A DNA stretch of 39,173 nt from a virus: positions 1-39,173 of IMG/VR virus record IMGVR_UViG_3300003852_000025, one strand, 5' to 3'. Shown piece after piece: positions 12,483-20,298 of the stretch. The translations under genes and the position numbers were made by a program. Position 1 is the first letter of the stretch. Each line of letters starts with the position of its first letter. The notes beneath the pieces are model-generated. The model worked only from the letters and a program-made list of their open reading frames with translations. It did no database searches and had not been told where the DNA came from.

Positions 12483-12885
12483 ATGTTTACTTTGTTCCGG
12501 CCAAGGACATGGTTGGCAGAAATGCCCACTCTTTGGGTCTACTAAAGACTACTTAGCAGCAATGGTTCCATCTCCTCTTTCGCCGGAGGAGATGGGGACC
12601 AAAGCTACTTCTTCTTTAGCCCCCACACTCTTTGAAGAGCTTTATGGGCATGATGAGAACGCTCTATCAGAGATGATGGATAGTGAACACCTTAGCCCTG
12701 ATGAACGTATATTGGCTACTGAACTCTTAGTAGGAACTAAGAGACTGGCCGGATTAGATAAAGAAGATAGAGCGTTATTAGATCATATGGCGCATTATCT
12801 AGCTGCTAGTGGTACCACAAAGGTGGGGGAAATCCATCAGCCGCAGACTAAGCCCAAGTTAGACGAGGATTTCGATAATCAGTGA
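12475..12885 (+). CDS. CCHC zinc-knuckle protein, 136 aa
   Basis: Residues 4-17 read CLLCSGQGHGWQKC, an exact C-x2-C-x4-H-x4-C zinc knuckle as in retroviral nucleocapsids and eukaryotic RNA-binding proteins. The remainder is acidic and helical (SPEEMGTKATSSLAPTLFEEL..., SPDERILATELLVGTKRLAGL, DEDFDNQ at the end). A single knuckle on an acidic body suggests a nucleic-acid-binding or adaptor role. It overlaps the previous gene by 8 nt. Confidence 0.6.
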   Translation: MTKCLLCSGQGHGWQKCPLFGSTKDYLAAMVPSPLSPEEMGTKATSSLAPTLFEELYGHDENALSEMMDSEHLSPDERILATELLVGTKRLAGLDKEDRALLDHMAHYLAASGTTKVGEIHQPQTKPKLDEDFDNQ

Positions 12886-12893
12886 AAATATGG

Positions 12894-12924
12894 TCCTCCA
12901 TATGGGTATAAGTATATTGGAGGA
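12894..12924 (+). promoter_or_regulatory. Hairpin over the ribosome-binding site of 12930
   Basis: TCCTCCATAT (12894-12903) pairs with ATAT-T-GGAGGA (12914-12924) with a single bulged T. The right arm contains the GGAGGA SD of the next gene and the loop contains GGTATAAG. If transcription starts upstream, the RBS would be hidden; if it starts inside the loop, it would be free. Confidence 0.5.
12905..12919 (+). promoter_or_regulatory. Candidate phage promoter motif GGTATAAGTATATTG
   Basis: Exactly the same 15-mer occurs at 38892-38906. Here it ends 10 nt before the start codon at 12930; at 38892 it ends 64 nt before a start. A 15-bp identity in two non-coding leaders 26 kb apart is unlikely by chance. 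Confidence 0.5.
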
Positions 12925-12929
12925 AAACC

Positions 12930-13004
12930 ATGAACACATTACGATTCATTTGGGACTTTCTATGGTCCCCTGAAGGCAAAGCCTACTTGAAAGGTAAGAG
13001 CTGA
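12930..13004 (+). CDS. 24-aa peptide
   Basis: MNTLRFIWDFLWSPEGKAYLKGKS has a strong SD (GGAGGAAAACC) and its own promoter-like motif and hairpin. It is aromatic-rich and amphipathic, and could be a membrane-surface peptide. The distinct leader supports a real gene in spite of its size. Confidence 0.45.
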   Translation: MNTLRFIWDFLWSPEGKAYLKGKS

Positions 13005-13005
13005 G

Positions 13006-13269
13006 ATGGGAGACTGCCAGTTGATACAAGAACTGATCAAATACGTAGGTAGGCCCACCTACCTACGTATGCTTCGAAGGTCTAAACCGGAGAATAAAGA
13101 ACAGTGGGCTTATTGTGTTCTTCTCCGGATGAAAATAGAGGACAGACATTGTAGAGCTAAATTAAGAGCTCTACAAGAAAGTTCCTCTATTCTTTCTCGA
13201 GGAATAATCGGGGAAGAGGATGAACAACTAGCTGAGGAGTGGGCAGAATATGCTCAACGCCTCGGCTAG
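13006..13269 (+). CDS. Last gene of the rightward early block, 87 aa
   Basis: MGDCQLIQELIKYVGRPTYLRM... is basic and helical in the first two thirds (RSKPENKEQWAYCVLLRMKIEDRHCRAKLRALQE) with an acidic end (EEDEQLAEEWAEYAQRL). It starts 1 nt after the preceding stop. Codons 12-22 form a perfect 13-bp hairpin in the DNA. No family recognised. A terminator follows at 13277. Confidence 0.5.
   Translation: MGDCQLIQELIKYVGRPTYLRMLRRSKPENKEQWAYCVLLRMKIEDRHCRAKLRALQESSSILSRGIIGEEDEQLAEEWAEYAQRLG
13041..13070 (+). repeat. Perfect 13-bp inverted repeat inside a CDS
   Basis: ATACGTAGGTAGG (13041-13053), loop CCCA, then CCTACCTACGTAT (13058-13070). All 13 pairs are Watson-Crick even though the stretch is translated (K-Y-V-G-R-P-T-Y-L-R). 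Such a stem 12 codons from the start could slow or regulate translation, or be a protein-binding site on DNA. Confidence 0.8.
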
Positions 13270-13276
13270 TTAAGGG

Positions 13277-13297
13277 AAGGCTATTAAGCCTTTTCTT
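13277..13297 (+). terminator. Terminator of the early block
   Basis: AAGGCT, ATTA loop, AGCCTT, then TTCTT, 8 nt after the stop of the last rightward gene. Confidence 0.65.
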
Positions 13298-13313
13298 AGC
13301 CCTGTAACAAAGA

Positions 13314-13348
13314 CCCCCACAGTCATGGCCGAATACATGCTGTGGGGA
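13314..13348 (-). terminator. Terminator-like hairpin for the virion operon
   Basis: CCCCACAG (13315-13322) pairs with CTGTGGGG (13340-13347) across a 17-nt loop. Read on the minus strand, the stem is followed by GTCTTTGTT. It lies about 50 nt beyond the end of the last leftward gene, facing the rightward terminator at 13277. The remainder of this convergent gap shows nothing else. Confidence 0.55.
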
Positions 13349-13396
13349 TGTACCGGATAAACAGTGGGCTGAGGTCACTACCTATCCGGGAATCAA

Positions 13397-14422
13397 TCAG
13401 ACCCCATAACCCATCGTCGCAGTTCCGGGGCCATAAGGAGTATTGCCGTATCCATAAGGGGTAGCTGACCAACCACCACCATATGCCAAAGGCATTGCAC
13501 TAGTCTCTTCCAGCTTATTAGCTGCCCAAGGAATACCCTTATAAGCTGCGTAACCAGCACCAAGAGCACCTGCACCTAATGCAGCCTTACCCCAACCAAA
13601 CCTCTTCACATCCGGTCCTGTACCCTTTGGATTAGGTACTACAGAGCCGGGCGAATGAGGAACTACTGCACCAGCACGCATAGCAGCTTCTGTTGGGTCT
13701 GCTCTATTAACTGCTTTAAAATGCTCAACACTACCAGGAACAGGTGCAGCAGGTGCTGCATTGGGTAAATCTGTTTGGATATTATTCTTAATAGGACGTG
13801 CTTTAGCTTGTGCTGCTAGTGTTGTCTCATTAGCCCCCGCACGTAGATGTGTGCCTGGAACAGCTCCAGGTCTAATAGCCTTAGCCCCCATCTCTCCGCT
13901 AACTGACGGTAGGACATTCCCAGCTAATGCTCTACCCGCTACTTGTTCTGTCTCACGACCTAAAACATTCCCTACTACCTTAGGCGCAGTTCTTCCTAAC
14001 AGTCTTGAACCGATACCTCTTATGGCTGAAAAAGGATTAGGAATAGCTTCCTTTGTCATTCCGGCCAATTGAATGCCCATGAGCTCGGCTAACTTAATGG
14101 CACTATCTTCGCGGGGAAGAATGTAACCTAGTTTATCTTGTACTTCTTTAGCCATGTCCTGTTCGTGGTTATAGTAGTGAGGGTCCTCTACCAAGTGGTC
14201 CATAGCTATTTCACAAGCTACAGATGGGTCACTTGTGTGTTCCATCTCTACTATCATACCCTTGAGTAGGTCTTCTCGGGGGAAATCTGCAGGAGACCGT
14301 TTATCAGCTAAGCCTCCTGCAATATGATCATGCCACTTATGTGACAGTATTTTTCCAAGGTCTTCAGCAGCCTCTAGGGCTGCTGTTTTCTCAAGGACCT
14401 CATTTTGGGATAATAGGCGCAT
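13397..14422 (-). CDS. DUF5661-like virion-cluster protein, 341 aa
   Basis: The ATG at 14422 follows AGGTGGTA. Residues about 36-85 read DFPREDLLKGMIVEMEHTSDP...CEIAMDHLVEDPHYY, the pattern of DUF5661 domains (GxxVExEHT...IAxDHLxExPxYY). The later part is Ala/Gly/Pro-rich and low-complexity, with a Gly-rich helix (WGKAALGAGALGAGYAAYKGI) and a Gly/Tyr-rich tail (YGGGWSATPYGYGNTPYG). K-(L/E)-A segments recur (AIKLAELMG, MTKEAIP). It is the last gene of the operon, after the tube. A structural or ejected virion protein is inferred from position. Confidence 0.55.
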   Translation of the reverse strand: MRLLSQNEVLEKTAALEAAEDLGKILSHKWHDHIAGGLADKRSPADFPREDLLKGMIVEMEHTSDPSVACEIAMDHLVEDPHYYNHEQDMAKEVQDKLGYILPREDSAIKLAELMGIQLAGMTKEAIPNPFSAIRGIGSRLLGRTAPKVVGNVLGRETEQVAGRALAGNVLPSVSGEMGAKAIRPGAVPGTHLRAGANETTLAAQAKARPIKNNIQTDLPNAAPAAPVPGSVEHFKAVNRADPTEAAMRAGAVVPHSPGSVVPNPKGTGPDVKRFGWGKAALGAGALGAGYAAYKGIPWAANKLEETSAMPLAYGGGWSATPYGYGNTPYGPGTATMGYGV

Positions 14423-14433
14423 TACCACCTATT

Positions 14434-15156
14434 TTATACTGTAGCCCCGGCGATAGCAGTAGCTCCAGAAGTAAGAAGACTTACAGCGGTTACAGCTACT
14501 GGAACAGCTCGTTCAAACTGAACAGCCGCAGATTCTTGAATCAAGACACCCTGTGCATCAGTTGCCCAAGTATGATTTGGGATATAGCAGCCTTCAAGGT
14601 ACACAGCACCGTAGGTAGATTGATCTGAATCTTTGATGTACATCATCAACCCAATAGGTTGATTAAACAAATCTGAAGCCAAATTGACAAACAGATTATC
14701 ATATCCTGGAGGGATGATTACATCATGTGGGTTTGCGAACGAAGAGACACCCACATTGGGGAATAGTGATTGCATAACAAATGGGGCTACAGTATCTGCA
14801 TAATATGCATAGAGTACGCGTAGCAAACTAGGACCATGATAGAGGATACGACTGATAGCCATTTGTCCAACAGTTCTGCCGGAGATAAAGTAAGAACGTT
14901 CAGAACCTACTTCGAATATCCGGCTAAACTGTCTATTGTGTGACAGGTTAACATTTTGAATGACGCCGATTGGGTAAACAAGTTGATCTATTGCTGCAGA
15001 TGAGGCAGCAGCACCCAAACCTGTTGCTCCTCCCATATTTGCCAATCGTGGAGGACCTGCACACAGAAGGGTAAATCCGGCATTAAGGAACTTGCCGTCA
15101 CTCATGCCCTCTTGAACGAATCTCTCGTATGGCTTCCAGTCTGAAAAGTTGCTCAT
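14434..15156 (-). CDS. Putative tail tube protein
   Basis: 240 aa, SD AAGGAGAATTGAT. Residues about 60-200 are beta-rich, with IGVIQNVNLSHNRQFSRIFEVGSERSYFISGRTVGQMAISRIL, the kind of strand pattern (self-label plus SGR..) seen in tube proteins of large myoviruses, and a late VYLEGCYIPNHTWATDAQGVLIQESAAVQFERAVPV. It is close to the sheath, as expected for a sheath-tube pair, but an HNH gene is inserted between them. The hydrophobic C-terminus (VAVTAVSLLTSGATAIAGATV) is unusual. Identity rests on gene order and strand pattern. Confidence 0.6.
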   Translation of the reverse strand: MSNFSDWKPYERFVQEGMSDGKFLNAGFTLLCAGPPRLANMGGATGLGAAASSAAIDQLVYPIGVIQNVNLSHNRQFSRIFEVGSERSYFISGRTVGQMAISRILYHGPSLLRVLYAYYADTVAPFVMQSLFPNVGVSSFANPHDVIIPPGYDNLFVNLASDLFNQPIGLMMYIKDSDQSTYGAVYLEGCYIPNHTWATDAQGVLIQESAAVQFERAVPVAVTAVSLLTSGATAIAGATV

Positions 15157-15194
15157 ATCAATTCTCCTTATACCGAATCCGGTTGAGGGCTAAA

Positions 15195-15216
15195 AGAAAA
15201 GCCAGAGGGCTTTTCT
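15195..15216 (-). terminator. Symmetric terminator after the HNH gene
   Basis: AGAAAAGCC, loop AGAG, GGCTTTTCT (9-bp perfect stem). On the minus strand it is followed by TTTAG and on the plus strand by AGG, so it would work best leftward. It ends the HNH transcript just before the tube gene, which then needs its own start; CGGTATAAGG (15165-15174, minus strand) lies between but overlaps the SD. Confidence 0.75.
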
Positions 15217-15223
15217 AGGCATT

Positions 15224-16066
15224 TTAATTAGTTCCTTTGTTGAGAATGCCTTTTAAGGTCTCAAGTATTGCAGTTGGTAATGTGTCTTTATTCTGGGCAA
15301 TGACTTGGGCCGCAGTAAGCAGGTCAAAGTCATGACCTGGGTGGTGTCTAGTCCCAATCCCCGCCCTACCATCCACTAGCTCTAAATTATGGATGTCGTT
15401 ATTCGCTCTATTGCCGTCCTTATGGTGGACAATTTCCCACTCTTCTAAACACCGCCCTAACTGATTCTCCATAACCAAACGATGTTCTAAAATGGTTCCA
15501 TCTGCTCTAGCGTGCGGATGCCCATCTGGAGCAGTACGAAGGATATAACCGTCTCGAGTGCTTCCCACCCAGTTTTCACGTTCTCTTTTTCGCCCATTAG
15601 GCATCAGTTCCCGAAGCGGAATACCTTGCTGATCTATAATCCCAGCCCGTCTTTGCTCAGTATGCCTACTACACATACCTTTATTTATCGGGCGTTTTAA
15701 GCAACCATTCACTACGCACGATACGCCCTCATAACTGGGTTGTTCCTTTGAATAGCCACCATTTGGAATTTCTATACCTAGGTCTATTCCATTACTACGC
15801 TGTTGGTAGTGTGTAGCACATAAACCTAGCCCTTTAGGTCTATTACCACATTCAGGAACTAGACAACGAGCACCAACACCATAACTTCTTACCCGTTTAG
15901 GTTCATACAGAAATTGCCCATTGCGGTCTATTTGACCACGACGGCAAGCCATATAGTGCGTTCGACAAAATCCGAACGCACCATTTTCTGTAGTGTTTGT
16001 GCACCCTTCCATCTTACAAAGGCCGTAATCTGTTTTCTTTTGTTTTCCTGGATGTCTTTTGTTCAT
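15224..16066 (-). CDS. HNH homing endonuclease with three zinc fingers
   Basis: 280 aa. The N-terminal half has three similar Cys/His units: CKMEGCTN..FCRTHY (about 17-37), CLVPECGN..LCATHYQQ (about 68-88) and CVVNGCLK..MCSRHTEQ (about 117-138). The HNH nuclease core (about 198-238) is LEHRLVMENQLGRCLEEWEIVHHKDGNRANNDIHNLEL, with the HH, N and H-N ligands intact. It cuts DNA in a site-specific manner to spread its own gene. The ORF is intact, has SD AGAGG, and is a free-standing insertion between sheath and tube, probably not needed for the virion. Confidence 0.85.
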   Translation of the reverse strand: MNKRHPGKQKKTDYGLCKMEGCTNTTENGAFGFCRTHYMACRRGQIDRNGQFLYEPKRVRSYGVGARCLVPECGNRPKGLGLCATHYQQRSNGIDLGIEIPNGGYSKEQPSYEGVSCVVNGCLKRPINKGMCSRHTEQRRAGIIDQQGIPLRELMPNGRKRERENWVGSTRDGYILRTAPDGHPHARADGTILEHRLVMENQLGRCLEEWEIVHHKDGNRANNDIHNLELVDGRAGIGTRHHPGHDFDLLTAAQVIAQNKDTLPTAILETLKGILNKGTN

Positions 16067-16082
16067 GGATAAATACCTCTGT

Positions 16083-16094
16083 GGTACTTATACC
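16083..16094 (-). promoter_or_regulatory. Promoter-like GGTATAAGTACC before the HNH gene
   Basis: Reading leftward, GGTATAAGTACC ends 16 nt before the HNH start codon and lies in the short gap after the sheath stop. It matches the plus-strand motif GGTATAAGTA. With the terminator at 15195 it would make the HNH gene a self-contained unit. Confidence 0.4.
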
Positions 16095-16110
16095 ATGATT
16101 TAATGTAATA

Positions 16111-19100
16111 TTAGATGGTTATTACGAGGCGTATATAATTACATGGGTAGGGGACATCCAAGGTGACATCTATGTTGACGCTGTCGGGTGATGTAGAATC
16201 TTGAACAATATTATTCAAATCCCCACCTACCAAGATGCCTGCATCACGAAGGAACCCAAGCTGCCCCTGTACTACCGTAGACAACGAGTCTAAGAATGAG
16301 TGAGTGATATTGAACCGACCAATAAAGTTCCTCAATCCAACCCTCATAAACTTTGCCACAAAGTCTACAATGCTTGTGATCGAATGCTCACGAGTCTCAA
16401 TACTCGTTAAGTCCGTAGTAACTTGCATACGTGTCTGCAGTGGTGCCCCAGCAGTACTCTGAGTTACCCACCACGTACCCCCAGCAGCTCCTACATTCAT
16501 TTGTCTCCGGCTAAACACCTCATTCGAACCTACTGCTCGAGTAAAGCCAGTAATAGGATAGTTCGTAAAGCCCTGTTGTGGAGGTAATTGGCCTACCATA
16601 CCTGCTAGAGCGCTGCAGAGGTAATACCCAGGAATGAGCTCTTCTGTACCATTAATTGTTGCTCCCACTTTCTCCGGGGCAACCATACGTACCCGACGAT
16701 TCAAGTATGTCTGTCCCATTTTTTGGTACGCTAATGCTATACGTTCATAATCCGGCAAACCAGTAGAAGTTACTAAAGCCGTTCCACGAATGTATAGCGA
16801 GAATGCAGTACCAATTAAACTTCCGGACAGATTAGTAATCGAATAGAACCCATCTGTGTTATCTCCGGCAGAGAAAGCAACACGTACAAGTACTCGAGTA
16901 CCAGATATCTGAGCAATATTATAGTGTTTTGTACTTCCGGCCACTGTTAGATATAACCCAGCGCTCACAGGGATAGTGCCTACTGGATTAATACCTTTTG
17001 CTAGCAGGTCTGCTGCCAAGCTAGATACATGAGTATCAAACCAATTGGTAGATGGAAGGCTATCCCCATCACCACTACCTACTAGAGTAGGCAAATCTTC
17101 ATCTGGCATTGCGGGATTAATAAACACAACTCGCTCTCCACCAGCTTCAGGCTCTGACATAGCTGTTACGTGGGTAGCACATGTTTGATGGACCACTGAA
17201 TCTTGTGAAGCAGGAGCAAGAGCATATACTTCTTGTGGCTCTAGGAAGGCTAAAGCTCCAGAGTAACCAGCTACGGTACCATCTGGATTAGCAGCGCTCA
17301 CCTCATTGACACCTATACCAGAAATCGTCACTCCTGGTGCATTAAGCATCATGAAATAGAGCATCAATCCAAGTGGATTATCTACATTAAGAGGAGATAG
17401 AGCTGTTTCGAGTGTAGTGATGTCCGAGAAGTTTAATAGAGCTGGTTTACTAGCCTGAGAAGTAACATCTAGACGTAGAGCCTTGTAAGCTATCATCAAA
17501 GCTCCAGAGGCATTTGCCAAAGCAAAACCCTCTGTATCACGTAGGATTCCCTGTTTGACAAGAACAGCACCAGATAGGTCTATTACCAAGTTTGGTGTTG
17601 GTCTATCGGCAGGCAAGCTACTTGGTATATTAACTGATTCAATATACATAGCTTGTGCTACGAAAGTGAGAGCCAGTTCTCTATCGAGTTTCAAAGTTGT
17701 TGTTACAGCTCCCGGAGCTATGACAGACACCTTACCGATGAATACGCCATCAGCGTAAACATCATCTCCTACCTTTGGTGGGAAGGGATAACCGTTAGCA
17801 TAAGCATCATTGACGAGTCCTAGGATTGTATTGGCAGTACCACGACCAATACGAACTTCAGATTCTGCACCAGTGATTGGTGAGGTGAGCTTCAGCTTAT
17901 TAGTAGCATTAGAAGCAAATCCAGCACCCATGACGGTGTTAATTGCAGTTATGATCTCAGCTAGACTGAGTGTCTGATAGACAACCGACGGAGTAGGAGT
18001 GCTTACTAGAGCATCAATATTAAGAGCACCGTAAACGGTATCTTCATTAGCCGTACCACCATATACAAGAGTAAAATCACCACCCAAAGTTGGAGTTGCT
18101 CCACCAACTTGGAAATTAACTTTATCCGTATTAGTAAGGTAACAAACCGTTGTACCAGCAGCCGTATTGATTTGTGTTACTGCAGCAGCTAGAGTTGCTG
18201 GGGTAGAGAATGTACAAGTTTTATGTGTTCCATTAACTGTAAAGAACAAAGATTTGCCATCAAGAGCAGTAGATACTCCGCCTGTTGAGCCTGAAATTGG
18301 ACCAGCGCTAAATGCAATCTCTTGCATTGCAGAACCATCATTAGACACTTGAAGTGTAAGATTATTGACTGCTACTTCTGTACTGATAGTAGTAGTGCCA
18401 GTTATACTGGCGTATCCTGCAGTAGCTGTAAAATTATCTTGTGCTACTTTAATTAGAGGGCTGGTTGAGTCGCCATCACCGTCATCAACAACAATGAGCG
18501 TATAGGCTTCTGCATTTGCAGTCCAACCTAAATAAGTGTTAGCTGTGCCTGCACCTATCTTAATGTAACCTTGTTCAGAAGTTAGTACTACCTTATTTCC
18601 GGAGGCTGACATAGTAGCAGCAGTACCCAATAGGGTATTCATAGCTGTGACTAGATTGTCAACAGTAGCCGGACTAGTAGTGAAGGTATAAGTAGTAGCT
18701 GCCCCTTGTAGACCTTGCTGGAAGATAAAAGTCAGACCAGAGAGACCACCACCTGGGAAGGTAACATCTACACCAGAGGTATAGGTAGTCTCCTTCTTAT
18801 TCCGCAAAAAGCTTTCAGTACGGAATACTTCTTTAAGAGCTTTACCGGTATTGATAAAAGCTCTGATAGAGTCAGTATTGACTGCCATCTCATCTGCAAT
18901 TCCCCTAGGGTCTGGGAAATTCAGTTGTTCAATACGAACGTGTGTTTGTTTGTAGCTAGACACACCTTCAACTTGGTATCCCTCCGCGAATCCAAGTACT
19001 GAATTAGCAGTACCTGCTAATATCTTTAGATATTGTCCATCCCCGCTAGCTGTAGTACGCAGCTGTACATAAGTAGTTGTATTTTTAGTAACTACATATG

Positions 19101-19464
19101 CACCAAAACCAGCAGGAGATTGAGAAGCAATCTGATCACAGATTTGACCAGCGTCTAGACCGGCGCTAGTAGGATCTGAAAAAGTAAATGACTGCGTAGG
19201 CCCATTGTTGATACTTACACTCAACACCTTAGCGTTCATAGACGCATAAGGCGCTGCTGAAGTAGATACCAACACGGCGGGAACAGATACAACAGCTTCA
19301 GAATTTGCTACCTGACTGCCCGCAGCATTAGTCGTCATAGCATCTACAATTTGGAATGCTGGCGCAACAGCGCACGGAACCAATGTAGGAGTTACGATAG
19401 TAGGGCTGACAGTACGAAACTCTTGAATAACTGTTACGCCTGGTTGTAGAAGCTCAGTAGCCAT
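16111..19464 (-). CDS. Tail sheath protein (contractile tail), 1117 aa
   Basis: SD AGGAGGCCATT. The N-terminus LLQPGVTVIQEFRTVSPTIV...CAVAPAFQ is typical of sheath proteins of large myoviruses, and the C-terminal 350 residues contain YLNRRVRMVAP..., SALAGMVGQLPPQQGFTNYPI and a conserved end (FVAKFMRVGLRNFIGRFNIT..., SVNIDVTLDVPYPCNYIRLVI). It polymerises round the tube and contracts to drive injection. At 1117 aa it is much longer than T4 gp18 (about 660). The extra length is mainly residues 75-555, which hold four copies of a domain marked GTANxxLG (151, 306, 470, 542). Confidence 0.9.
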   Translation of the reverse strand: MATELLQPGVTVIQEFRTVSPTIVTPTLVPCAVAPAFQIVDAMTTNAAGSQVANSEAVVSVPAVLVSTSAAPYASMNAKVLSVSINNGPTQSFTFSDPTSAGLDAGQICDQIASQSPAGFGAYVVTKNTTTYVQLRTTASGDGQYLKILAGTANSVLGFAEGYQVEGVSSYKQTHVRIEQLNFPDPRGIADEMAVNTDSIRAFINTGKALKEVFRTESFLRNKKETTYTSGVDVTFPGGGLSGLTFIFQQGLQGAATTYTFTTSPATVDNLVTAMNTLLGTAATMSASGNKVVLTSEQGYIKIGAGTANTYLGWTANAEAYTLIVVDDGDGDSTSPLIKVAQDNFTATAGYASITGTTTISTEVAVNNLTLQVSNDGSAMQEIAFSAGPISGSTGGVSTALDGKSLFFTVNGTHKTCTFSTPATLAAAVTQINTAAGTTVCYLTNTDKVNFQVGGATPTLGGDFTLVYGGTANEDTVYGALNIDALVSTPTPSVVYQTLSLAEIITAINTVMGAGFASNATNKLKLTSPITGAESEVRIGRGTANTILGLVNDAYANGYPFPPKVGDDVYADGVFIGKVSVIAPGAVTTTLKLDRELALTFVAQAMYIESVNIPSSLPADRPTPNLVIDLSGAVLVKQGILRDTEGFALANASGALMIAYKALRLDVTSQASKPALLNFSDITTLETALSPLNVDNPLGLMLYFMMLNAPGVTISGIGVNEVSAANPDGTVAGYSGALAFLEPQEVYALAPASQDSVVHQTCATHVTAMSEPEAGGERVVFINPAMPDEDLPTLVGSGDGDSLPSTNWFDTHVSSLAADLLAKGINPVGTIPVSAGLYLTVAGSTKHYNIAQISGTRVLVRVAFSAGDNTDGFYSITNLSGSLIGTAFSLYIRGTALVTSTGLPDYERIALAYQKMGQTYLNRRVRMVAPEKVGATINGTEELIPGYYLCSALAGMVGQLPPQQGFTNYPITGFTRAVGSNEVFSRRQMNVGAAGGTWWVTQSTAGAPLQTRMQVTTDLTSIETREHSITSIVDFVAKFMRVGLRNFIGRFNITHSFLDSLSTVVQGQLGFLRDAGILVGGDLNNIVQDSTSPDSVNIDVTLDVPYPCNYIRLVITI
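17812..19236 (-). repeat. Four internal sheath domains with GTANxxLG signature
   Basis: Repeat units at residues about 77-160, 240-314, 403-480 and 495-551. Each has a short strand, (F/T)(S/T)(D/T)P(T/A)-like turn, a helix (LVTAMNTLLG, AAVTQINTAAG, EIITAINTVMG), strands and then GTANSVLGF, GTANTYLGW, GTANEDTVYG or GTANTILGL. The protein at 25429 carries the same domain. Confidence 0.75.
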
Positions 19465-19473
19465 AATGGCCTC

Positions 19474-20298
19474 CTATTTAACCTTTGTCTGCTGAATAAC
19501 TCTTCCATTGATCATAGGTGGCCGAAGACTACCTCCCGTACATACGGTTGGTACTCTATCTTCCGTACCAGCGGACCACCTTTGCATATTACTATCATTA
19601 CCAGACTGAGGGAGGCCGAGGGAAGCGCTTACTTCTTTCATCCGTCCCCGAAATGCTAATTTAATATGCTCTAATTTATATATCTGATGCCCGTCGACTT
19701 CATACTTCAACGGTGTCACCAAATCACTCCACTGCATGTACACAGGCACCGTAACGGAGCATGCCGACCACTCTGCTTCAGTATCACCCACCACCAACGT
19801 TCCAGCAGGCGTCACAGACCCTATTTCATTCCGTCTACCACAATCTTGTATCCCCTTTTCCGCGATAAAGAGTTTCCTCATAGACCAGATCATCCTGGCA
19901 TTCTGCCAAGCAAGAAATCTAGCTTCAGAAGGAACACGAGATACACAAAAGATAGTGACGTTGGTAGGCATTAAGTCTGTATGCTTCTCTGCGGAATTAT
20001 GCAGATTCAATCCAGACAGATCATCTAACGTCGTACCATTAAATCTAGTAGGACCAAGAGAAACGATCAAAGTAGGACGCTTCTCCATAGTCTCTGTGTG
20101 TACTGGATTCTCCTCAGTAATCACAATTTCAGTGTCTTCCGCGTAAGGAGTCCAATGAAAAGCCCCTCGAGGAGCGGACTCCCATATAGTTTGCAAGAAG
20201 GCAATGAATACACGGACTAGATAGTTTAACGGATCGTTACCCCAAGAGATATCATTCTCTTCAGAGGTAAAAATACGTCCACTAGTCGTCTCAGACAT
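19474..20298 (-). CDS. Putative tail terminator/neck protein, 274 aa
   Basis: It starts inside the 3-prime end of the preceding gene and ends 9 nt before the sheath start. Helical N-terminus (DPLNYLVRVFIAFLQTIWESAP), then beta-rich TEIVITEENPVHTETMEKRPTLIVSLG and TNVTIFCVSRVPSEARFLAWQNARMIWSMRKLFI. The pattern of strand, long helix and strand directly upstream of the sheath resembles tail-completion/terminator proteins (T4 gp3/gp15 or lambda gpU role). Assigned by position and pattern only. Confidence 0.45.
   Translation of the reverse strand: MSETTSGRIFTSEENDISWGNDPLNYLVRVFIAFLQTIWESAPRGAFHWTPYAEDTEIVITEENPVHTETMEKRPTLIVSLGPTRFNGTTLDDLSGLNLHNSAEKHTDLMPTNVTIFCVSRVPSEARFLAWQNARMIWSMRKLFIAEKGIQDCGRRNEIGSVTPAGTLVVGDTEAEWSACSVTVPVYMQWSDLVTPLKYEVDGHQIYKLEHIKLAFRGRMKEVSASLGLPQSGNDSNMQRWSAGTEDRVPTVCTGGSLRPPMINGRVIQQTKVK

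Noticed and set aside
13315-13372. tRNA-like fold in the convergent gap
   Set aside because: The CCCCACAG/CTGTGGGG stem has no D, anticodon or T-arm consensus around it; a terminator explains it better.
16108-19464. Frameshift or fusion as the reason for the very long sheath
   Set aside because: The frame is continuous, N- and C-terminal sheath regions are both present, and the extra length is explained by four internal repeats.
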